Positions 58,155-64,000 of a stretch of 64,000 nt of DNA are shown one piece after another. The notes below the pieces were generated by a model that worked only from the letters and a program-made list of their open reading frames with translations, did no database searches and was not told where the DNA came from. The DNA lies in assembly GCF_020911885.1 (NCBI RefSeq), contig NZ_CP087132.1, positions 3,472,001 to 3,536,000 of the forward strand, in the 5' to 3' direction. Source of the DNA: Flavobacterium acetivorans. GTDB taxonomy: Bacteria; Bacteroidota; Bacteroidia; Flavobacteriales; Flavobacteriaceae. The position numbers were made by a program, and so were the translations under genes. Position 1 is the first letter of the stretch. Each line of letters begins with the position of its first letter.

Positions 58155-58162
58155 TATCTTTG
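58155..58162 (+). promoter_or_regulatory. -7 element of the SpoU methyltransferase gene at 58195
   Basis: TATCTTTG, perfect consensus, 32 nt upstream of the TTG start codon at 58195. Its position supports that start and excludes longer forms. Confidence 0.6.
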
Positions 58163-58194
58163 TTTGATAAATAATAATTAAATTTTAGAATCTC

Positions 58195-58980
58195 TTGAAA
58201 CAAATCACTTCTATCCAAAATCCTTTCATAAAATCTTTGGTATTATTACAGGAAAAAGCAAAAAATCGCAAACAAACTGGCCGCTTTTTGATAGAAGGAA
58301 AGCGAGAAATTTCATTAGCCATAAAGGGAGGTTATGAAATAGAAACGATGTTGTTTTTGGCTGAAATTTGCTCTGAATCTGAGACAAGAAAAATTTATAA
58401 CGATGCCGAATTGATCGAAATCAACAAAGAAGTCTATCAAAAACTGGCCTATCGCGATACCACCGAAGGAATATTGGCCATAGCCAAAACCAAATCATTG
58501 CAATTATCTGATTTAAAATTATCCGATAATCCCTTGATTCTTGTTGCCGAAGCTCCTGAAAAACCAGGAAATATAGGTGCTTTATTAAGAACGGCAGACG
58601 CCGCCAAGCTCGATGCGGTAATTATTGCTAATCCAAAAAGCGATTTATTCAACCCAAATATTGTCCGATCAAGTGTGGGCTGTTTATTTACCAATCAAAT
58701 TGCAACGGGAACTACCTCTGAAATTATTACTTTTCTAAAAGAAAGGAAAATAAATTTCTACTGTGCCACCTTACAAAACTCGACTTCTTATCACACCCAA
58801 GACTACACTACTCCAACCGCTTTGGTGGTAGGTACAGAAGCCACAGGTTTAACCCAGCAATGGCGAGATGCCGCCACACAAAACATCATTATTCCCATGC
58901 AAGGCGAAATCGACAGCATGAATGTTTCGGTAGCCGCTGCAATTTTGATTTTTGAAGCCAAAAGACAAAGAGGATTTTAA
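58195..58980 (+). CDS. RlmB/TrmH-type rRNA or tRNA 2'-O-methyltransferase
   Basis: 261 residues starting at a TTG codon (58195); no in-frame ATG gives a complete N-terminus. The substrate-binding domain (1-90) has KQITSIQNPFIKSLVLLQEKAKNRKQTGRFLIEGKREI, typical of SpoU enzymes. The SPOUT domain follows: VAEAPEKPGNIGALLRTADAAKLDAVI, LVVGTEATGLTQQWR and IIPMQGEIDSMNVSVAAAILIFEAKRQRG. The final motif is the SAM/knot signature. It is most like 23S rRNA methyltransferases (RlmB/TsnR group); the exact target is unknown. It diverges from the UPF0126 gene. Confidence 0.92.
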   Translation: MKQITSIQNPFIKSLVLLQEKAKNRKQTGRFLIEGKREISLAIKGGYEIETMLFLAEICSESETRKIYNDAELIEINKEVYQKLAYRDTTEGILAIAKTKSLQLSDLKLSDNPLILVAEAPEKPGNIGALLRTADAAKLDAVIIANPKSDLFNPNIVRSSVGCLFTNQIATGTTSEIITFLKERKINFYCATLQNSTSYHTQDYTTPTALVVGTEATGLTQQWRDAATQNIIIPMQGEIDSMNVSVAAAILIFEAKRQRGF

Positions 58981-59050
58981 TTTTGAATTTAGAGAAATCT
59001 TAATATAAAAAGTGACTAAAACCATTATAATCAGAAGCCATAATTACTCC

Positions 59051-59081
59051 TTGCATATATGATAACTAATCGCTATTTTTA
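59051..59081 (+). promoter_or_regulatory. Promoter of relA/spoT, probably leaderless
   Basis: TTG (59051-59053), a 20-bp spacer, then TATTTTTA (59074-59081), one mismatch at the last base. The ATG at 59086 follows after 4 nt. Confidence 0.6.
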
Positions 59082-59085
59082 GAAA

Positions 59086-61320
59086 ATGAACCCTGAAGTT
59101 ATGACAGAAATAGATATCGAAAAAGAAAACAAAGCAATCGCTCAGGAATATAAAGAATTACTGCGAATCAGTTACCAAACCTTGTCTACCGAAGACAAAA
59201 AACTCATTCGAAAAGCCTTTGACGTTGCCGTAGAAGCCCATAAAGAACAACGAAGAAAATCAGGCGAAGCCTATATATTTCACCCAATTGCCGTGGCAAA
59301 AATTGTTGCTTCAGAAATTGGTCTTGGAGCCACTTCTATAGCCGCCGCCTTATTGCATGACGTAGTCGAAGACACGCCTACAACAGTTAAAGACATCGAA
59401 CGTTTATTTAATCCTAAAGTAGCACAGCTCGTTGAGGGATTAACCAAAATTTCTTTGGTTCAAAAAGACATGAATGTGTCTATGCAAGCCGAGAATTTTA
59501 GAAAAATGCTATTGACTCTTAATGATGATGTGCGCGTAATTCTGATAAAAATAGCTGACAGACTGCATAACATGCAGACAATGGATTCGATGGAAAATGC
59601 CAAACAAATCAAGATTGCCTCAGAAACATTATACATTTATGCTCCACTGGCACATCGTTTGGGTTTATACAGAATAAAAAATAAACTGGAAGACTTAGGT
59701 TTAAAGTATACTGAACCCGAAGTTTACAATAGCATTGTAAGCAAAATAAAAGAAACCAAAGAGCAACAAGATGCTTACATCAAAGATATTTCTGACGTCA
59801 TAAAAACCTCTTTGGATGAGGAAGACATTGATTATATCATAAAAGGAAGGCCAAAATCGATCTATTCGATTCGAAGAAAAATGAAAGCTCAAAACGTAAG
59901 TTTTGATGAAGTATATGATAAATTTGCCCTTCGCATCGTATACAAATCCAATCCACATGACGAAAAGTTTTTGGCCTGGAAAATTTACTCCATCGTTACT
60001 GACCATTACAGACCCAGCCCAAGTCGGTTACGCGATTGGATTTCATCCCCTAAATCTACCGGTTACGAAGCCTTACACATCACTGTAATGGGACCAAAAG
60101 GACGCTGGGTAGAAGTTCAGGTGCGAAGTGAACGAATGAATGAAATTGCCGAAAAAGGATATGCAGCACATTACAAATATAAAAATGGCGGATCAGAGGA
60201 AGTTGGTCTAGACCGTTGGCTAAATTTACTCAAAGAAGCCCTTGAAAATTCAGAAACCAGTGCAGTTGATTTTGTAGAAGATTTCAAAATGAATTTGTAT
60301 TCAAAAGAAATCTATATTTTCACTCCAAAAGGAGATATTAAATCCTTACCAAAAGGGGCTACTTCTCTTGATTTTGCTTTTAGTATTCACTCCGAAATAG
60401 GAATCAAAACCAGAGGAACAAGGGTAAACGGAAAATTAGTGCCTTTGAATTATGAGCTAAAAAGCGGAGATCAGGTAGAAATTATCACTTCCCAAAATCA
60501 AAAACCAACGATAAACTGGCTTGATTATGTAACTACTTCCAGAGCGAAAAACAAAATCAGAAATGTTCTAAACGAAAACACCAAAAAAATTGCAGAAGAC
60601 GGAAAAGAACTGCTAACGCGTAAATTAAAACACCTTAAAGTTAACTTAAACGAATCGGTTGTCAATGAATTAGTTAACTTTTTCAAATTAAAAACCAGCT
60701 TGGACTTATTTTACAGAGTTGGTATAGGCTCTATAGATAACCAGCAACTCAAAGATTTTGCTGCCCAAAAAAGCAATACTTTAATCAATTTCTTTAAAAG
60801 CAAAATTAAACGCTCAGGCCAAACTGCTGATACAGACATCCACAAGCAAGTATTAAATAGTAACTATGATATGCTTGTTTTTGGCAAAGAACAGGATAAA
60901 CTGGATTATAAATTATCAACTTGCTGTAATCCAATTCCCGGAGATCTTGTTTTTGGATTTGTTACCATCAACGAAGGAATTAAAGTACATAAAAAAGACT
61001 GTCCTAATGCCATTGCCATGCAGTCCAATTATGCTTATCGAATCATGCAAGCCAAATGGATTGATTCGACCCAACAGGAATTCAAAGCAATTCTTACGAT
61101 CACTGGAATGGACTCCTTGGGACTTACTAACGAGTTGACCAAGGTGATTTCGAACAACATGCATGTAAATATCCAAAGCTTAACCTTGAGCGGTGAAGCT
61201 GGGCTTTTTAAAGGTCAGGTGACGGTCGTGGTTCAAAACAGCACCATTTTGAAAAAACTAATCGACAATATCAAAAAAGTGGACGGAATAGATAAAGTGA
61301 CCCGAATTTATAAAACCTAA
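59086..61320 (+). CDS. Bifunctional (p)ppGpp synthetase/hydrolase
   Basis: 744 residues, a full-length Rel protein of the stringent response. The HD hydrolase domain (about 40-200) keeps H66 (YIFHPIAVAKI) and the H91-D92-V-V-E95-D96 motif (LLHDVVEDT), so hydrolysis should be active. The synthetase domain (about 250-370) has GRPKSIYSIRRKM at 254-266, FALRIVY, STGYEALHITVMGP and EVQVRSERMNEIAE. A TGS domain (about 405-465, IYIFTPKGDIKSLPKGATSLDFAFSIHSEIG) and a C-terminal ACT domain (about 668-744, AILTITGMDSLGLTNELTKVI) sense the ribosome. With both active sites intact it is the long bifunctional Rel. Starts at 59086 and 59101 are both possible; the promoter position favours 59086. Confidence 0.96.
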   Translation: MNPEVMTEIDIEKENKAIAQEYKELLRISYQTLSTEDKKLIRKAFDVAVEAHKEQRRKSGEAYIFHPIAVAKIVASEIGLGATSIAAALLHDVVEDTPTTVKDIERLFNPKVAQLVEGLTKISLVQKDMNVSMQAENFRKMLLTLNDDVRVILIKIADRLHNMQTMDSMENAKQIKIASETLYIYAPLAHRLGLYRIKNKLEDLGLKYTEPEVYNSIVSKIKETKEQQDAYIKDISDVIKTSLDEEDIDYIIKGRPKSIYSIRRKMKAQNVSFDEVYDKFALRIVYKSNPHDEKFLAWKIYSIVTDHYRPSPSRLRDWISSPKSTGYEALHITVMGPKGRWVEVQVRSERMNEIAEKGYAAHYKYKNGGSEEVGLDRWLNLLKEALENSETSAVDFVEDFKMNLYSKEIYIFTPKGDIKSLPKGATSLDFAFSIHSEIGIKTRGTRVNGKLVPLNYELKSGDQVEIITSQNQKPTINWLDYVTTSRAKNKIRNVLNENTKKIAEDGKELLTRKLKHLKVNLNESVVNELVNFFKLKTSLDLFYRVGIGSIDNQQLKDFAAQKSNTLINFFKSKIKRSGQTADTDIHKQVLNSNYDMLVFGKEQDKLDYKLSTCCNPIPGDLVFGFVTINEGIKVHKKDCPNAIAMQSNYAYRIMQAKWIDSTQQEFKAILTITGMDSLGLTNELTKVISNNMHVNIQSLTLSGEAGLFKGQVTVVVQNSTILKKLIDNIKKVDGIDKVTRIYKT

Positions 61321-61385
61321 TCCCTAAACTTTAATCCAATTATTGTTTCAAAACTCACAAAATTATCCTCTTATAAGTATTAAAC

Positions 61386-61417
61386 TTGAGAACTATTAAA
61401 ATAAAAAATTATCTTTG
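61386..61417 (+). promoter_or_regulatory. Promoter of fur-purA, probably leaderless
   Basis: TTG (61386-61388), a 21-bp spacer, then TATCTTTG (61410-61417), perfect at the -7. The ATG at 61424 follows after 6 nt. The in-frame TTG at 61415 lies inside the -7 element and cannot be the start. Confidence 0.65.
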
Positions 61418-61423
61418 CCCAAT

Positions 61424-61897
61424 ATGACACTAATTTCCACAGATAACGACAAAAACCAAGAAATTGTAAAAAATGTTTTTACAATGTATCTTGAACAAAA
61501 AGGACATCGAAAAACGCCTGAACGTTACTCTATACTTCAAGAAATTTACGAAAGCGAGGAACATTTTGATATAGAAAATCTTTATATCAAAATGAAAAAT
61601 AAGAACTACCGTGTCAGTAGAGCCACCTTATACAATACAATAGAATTATTGTTAGACTGTAATTTAGTGCGCAAGCATCAGTTTGGGCAAAATCAAGCTC
61701 ATTATGAAAAATCGTATTTTGACAAGCAACACGATCATATTATAATGACGGATACCGGTGAAGTAATTGAGTTTTGTGATCCTAGAATTCAAACGATTAA
61801 GAAAACCATTGAAGAAATATTTGACATTGAAATTACTAATCACTCTTTATATTTATATGGAGTAAGGAAAACTCCAAAATCAGATACCACAATTTAG
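61424..61897 (+). CDS. fur: Fur-family transcriptional regulator
   Basis: 157 residues from the ATG at 61424. A winged-helix DNA-binding domain (about 15-90) carries [56 protein letters not shown]. The dimerisation domain has the metal-site histidines H103 and H105 (KQHDHIIM), with EVIEF following. The structural CxxC zinc motif seen in E. coli Fur (ICLDCG) is replaced by MTDTG, leaving only C118 nearby, and a second C-terminal CxxC is absent. It could sense iron, or be a Zur- or PerR-type paralogue; Fur is the conservative name. It is followed after 74 bp by purA on the same strand, probably an operon. Confidence 0.85.
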   Translation: MTLISTDNDKNQEIVKNVFTMYLEQKGHRKTPERYSILQEIYESEEHFDIENLYIKMKNKNYRVSRATLYNTIELLLDCNLVRKHQFGQNQAHYEKSYFDKQHDHIIMTDTGEVIEFCDPRIQTIKKTIEEIFDIEITNHSLYLYGVRKTPKSDTTI

Positions 61898-61971
61898 AAC
61901 ATACAATTTTAAAACACGAACCGCTTGAGAGCAGTTCATTCGATAAAAATTAATAACAAATAATAAACAGA

Positions 61972-63243
61972 ATGACCGTAGATTTATTACTAGGATTACA
62001 ATGGGGAGACGAAGGGAAAGGTAAAATCGTTGATGTACTTACTTCAAAATATGATATTATTGCTCGTTTTCAAGGAGGCCCTAATGCGGGACACACTTTA
62101 GAATTTGACGGAATAAAACATGTACTTAGAACAATTCCTTCTGGAATTTTTCATGCCAATAACGTAAACATCATCGGTAATGGTGTGGTAATTGACCCGG
62201 TTGTTTTTAAAGGTGAAATTGACGGATTGGCTAAATTTAATTTGGACTTAAAATCGAAACTAATCATTTCAAGAAAAGCCCATTTAATCTTACCGACACA
62301 CCGCTTGCTTGACGCTGCTTCTGAAGCTTCAAAAGGAAAAGCAAAAATTGGTTCTACTCTTAAAGGAATTGGACCAACGTATATGGACAAAACAGGAAGA
62401 AATGGTCTTCGTGTTGGAGATATCGAACTGGAAGATTTCAAAGAGCGTTACAGAGCTTTGGCTGACAAGCACGAAGCCATGATTGCCTTTTATGATGTTG
62501 ACATTCAATACAACTTAGAAGAGTTAGAAAAAGAATTTTTTGAATCAATCGAAGATCTAAAAAAATTAGATTTCATTGATAGCGAAGAGTATTTACACCA
62601 AGCTCAAAAAGCGGGTAAATCAATCCTATGTGAAGGTGCCCAAGGGTCTTTACTTGATGTTGATTTTGGAACATATCCATTTGTAACTTCTTCTAATACA
62701 ACTGCCGCTGGTGCTTGTACTGGTTTAGGAATTGCTCCAAATAAAATCAAAGAAGTTTACGGTATTTTTAAAGCTTATGTTACCCGTGTTGGAAGCGGAC
62801 CGTTCCCTACGGAACTTTTTGACGAAGACGGAACTACAATGGCACGCGTTGGAAATGAATTTGGATCAGTTACTGGAAGACAAAGACGTTGTGGATGGTT
62901 AGACTTAGTTGCTTTAAAATATGCTGTTCAAATCAATGGTGTTACGCAACTGATGATGATGAAAGGTGATGTTCTTTCAGGTTTTGATACTTTAAAAGTT
63001 TGTACGGATTACAACTACAAAGGAGAAAAAATAGCACATTTCCCATACAATATCGAACCGGAAAATGTTACTCCAGTTTACCAAGAATTCAAAGGTTGGA
63101 AACAAGATTTGACAGGTATGACTACTTATGACGAATTGCCTATCGAACTAAAAGAATATATCGAGTTCATTGAAAAAGAAGTGGAAGTTCCTATCAAGAT
63201 TGTTTCTGTAGGACCAGACAGAAAACAAACAATCCTTAAATAA
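61972..63243 (+). CDS. purA: Adenylosuccinate synthetase
   Basis: 423 residues, typical length. It joins IMP and aspartate with GTP to make adenylosuccinate, the first committed step to AMP. The GTP-binding WGDEGKGKIVD loop is at 11-21. The catalytic NAGHTLEFDG histidine, LPTHRLLDAASE, GSTLKGIGPTYMDKTGRNGLRVGD, CEGAQGSLLDVDFGTYPFVTSSNT and GSVTGRQRRCGWLDLVAL blocks are all intact. KVCTDYNYKG and VSVGPDRKQTI at the C-terminus close the active site. It is the second gene after fur, with no terminator between, and ends at the hairpin at 63252-63280. Confidence 0.97.
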   Translation: MTVDLLLGLQWGDEGKGKIVDVLTSKYDIIARFQGGPNAGHTLEFDGIKHVLRTIPSGIFHANNVNIIGNGVVIDPVVFKGEIDGLAKFNLDLKSKLIISRKAHLILPTHRLLDAASEASKGKAKIGSTLKGIGPTYMDKTGRNGLRVGDIELEDFKERYRALADKHEAMIAFYDVDIQYNLEELEKEFFESIEDLKKLDFIDSEEYLHQAQKAGKSILCEGAQGSLLDVDFGTYPFVTSSNTTAAGACTGLGIAPNKIKEVYGIFKAYVTRVGSGPFPTELFDEDGTTMARVGNEFGSVTGRQRRCGWLDLVALKYAVQINGVTQLMMMKGDVLSGFDTLKVCTDYNYKGEKIAHFPYNIEPENVTPVYQEFKGWKQDLTGMTTYDELPIELKEYIEFIEKEVEVPIKIVSVGPDRKQTILK

Positions 63244-63251
63244 GATTCACT

Positions 63252-63280
63252 AACGCTCTGAGATTTCAGAGCGTTTTTTA
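63252..63280 (+). terminator. Terminator of fur-purA
   Basis: A 10-bp perfect stem (AACGCTCTGA with TCAGAGCGTT), a GATT loop and a T-run. It lies 9 bp past the purA stop. Confidence 0.9.
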
Positions 63281-63343
63281 TTACATCAATTTCCACGAAT
63301 TAATTTATGTCATTTGTGGTTAAAAAACAATAAACTCAAACGC

Positions 63344-63925
63344 ATGAACGACCCAAAAATAGAAATCAAAAAAACCGAATTACTTTCTGATAATTGGTAC
63401 ATTTTGAACAAAGTAACTTTTGACTACCAAAAAAAAGACAATACTTGGATAACCCAAAAAAGAGAAGTCTACGATCGCGGCAATGGCGCTGCCATTCTGC
63501 TTTACAACTCACAAAAAAAGACCGTAATCCTAACCAAGCAATTTAGACTACCTACTTATCTTAACGGAAATGAATCGGGCATGATGATCGAAGTTTGTGC
63601 TGGGCTATTAGACGAAGATAATCCTGAAGAATGTATTATCAGAGAAACCGAAGAAGAAACCGGTTACCGCATCGCTAACATTCAGAAAGTGATGGAAACC
63701 TATATGTCTCCTGGCGCCGTAACCGAAATTTTATATTTATTCGTTGGTGAATATGACCAATCAATGAAAGTTAGCGAAGGTGGTGGTGTAGAACACGAAG
63801 AGGAGAATATTGAAGTTATGGAAATGTCCTATGATGAAGCTTACGCTATGATTGAGTCGGGGCAAATAAAAGATGCTAAAACTATCCTACTGTTGCAATA
63901 TGCCAAAATTAAAGGACTTATTTAG
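63344..63925 (+). CDS. nudK: NUDIX hydrolase, NudK-like GDP-mannose pyrophosphatase
   Basis: 193 residues from the ATG at 63344 (MNDPKIEIKKTELLSDNWYILN), close to E. coli NudK (191). An ATG at 63314 would add ten residues and is less likely. The NUDIX box runs from G87: GLLDEDNPEECIIRETEEETGY, with catalytic E104 and E105 in REXXEEXG. The first Glu of the consensus (G-x5-E) is N93 here, a mild deviation. GGGVEHEEENIEVMEM near the C-terminus is characteristic of NudK. The enzyme hydrolyses GDP-mannose to mannose-1-phosphate and GMP. It is monocistronic, between two terminators. Confidence 0.9.
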   Translation: MNDPKIEIKKTELLSDNWYILNKVTFDYQKKDNTWITQKREVYDRGNGAAILLYNSQKKTVILTKQFRLPTYLNGNESGMMIEVCAGLLDEDNPEECIIRETEEETGYRIANIQKVMETYMSPGAVTEILYLFVGEYDQSMKVSEGGGVEHEEENIEVMEMSYDEAYAMIESGQIKDAKTILLLQYAKIKGLI

Positions 63926-63946
63926 AAAATGAATTTCCATTTTATA

Positions 63947-63987
63947 AAAAAAGGATAATAAAGCAAAACGCTTCATTATCCTTTTTT
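63947..63987 (+). terminator. Terminator of nudK
   Basis: An 18-bp stem with one mismatch (AAAAAAGGATAATAAAGC with GCTTCATTATCCTTTTTT) and a 5-nt AAAAC loop, followed by more T. It lies 22 bp past the nudK stop. Confidence 0.88.
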
Positions 63988-64000
63988 ATTTTTTAAAAAA

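Noticed and set aside
57982..58218. 79-residue N-terminal extension of the UPF0126 protein
   Set aside because: It overlaps the divergent methyltransferase gene and contains the -7 element. The family starts at MFHLLDIIGT.

Overview
This window looks like chromosomal DNA of a Flavobacterium-like member of the Bacteroidota. It is AT-rich, has very few Shine-Dalgarno sequences, and many genes are preceded by the Bacteroidota promoter pattern TTG/TTTG - about 19 bp - TAnnTTTG. It encodes two type IX secretion cargo proteins (one type A and one type B sorting domain), a fused SecDF, a TonB-dependent receptor and a Fur-family protein without CxxC zinc ligands. Most genes are core housekeeping genes. 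I see no phage, plasmid, CRISPR, defence or conjugation genes, and no tRNA or rRNA.

Layout. 1-1.5 kb: 3' part of an IS66-family insertion sequence, cut by the window edge. 1.6-8.5 kb: a SprB-like repeat adhesin with thirteen 80-residue repeats and a long intergenic region carrying duplicated motifs. 8.5-13.7 kb: an orphan type III polyketide synthase and a fused isobutyryl-CoA mutase (IcmF). 14-19.9 kb: DUF4197 lipoprotein, purU, an alpha/beta hydrolase with a metal-receptor protein, pyrF, prfA. 20-21.5 kb: a non-coding array of 130-bp hairpin repeats, an unrecognised 170-residue protein and an 11-bp tandem repeat. 21.6-28.8 kb: topB, a DUF6265 lipoprotein, then an iron-uptake group (siderophore receptor with a candidate iron operator, PepSY membrane protein) and a ferredoxin-reductase-like flavoprotein. 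28.9-38.8 kb: valS, DUF1573 protein, aspartyl protease/PDZ protein, aminotransferase, folE, cysS, yidD, lgt. 38.8-47.5 kb: type B T9SS cargo, PagL-like outer-membrane protein, secDF, mdh, gyrB. 47.6-56.3 kb: SpoU methyltransferase, asnB, a Gre C-terminal-domain protein, DUF2911 protein, and an outer-membrane barrel with a 1004-residue TPR protein. 56.6-64 kb: ftsE, a UPF0126/TRIC channel, a SpoU methyltransferase with a TTG start, relA/spoT, fur-purA, nudK.

Functional themes. Envelope biogenesis and secretion are well represented: lgt makes lipoproteins such as the DUF4197 and DUF6265 proteins, SecDF and YidD act at the inner membrane, and the adhesin, the type B cargo and the outer-membrane barrels are surface or envelope products. 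The receptor, PepSY protein, flavin reductase and metal-receptor proteins form a plausible iron-handling set. Three genes (SpoU methyltransferase, relA/spoT, fur) have a -7 element ending 4-6 nt before the start codon and are probably leaderless.

The least ordinary features are non-coding: the hairpin repeat array at 20.0-20.7 kb, the palindrome wrapped around the mdh promoter, the motifs duplicated exactly 180 bp apart upstream of the adhesin, and a nested REP-like element at 13.8 kb. I found no convincing new multi-gene system. All assignments are from reading the sequence; no database search was run.
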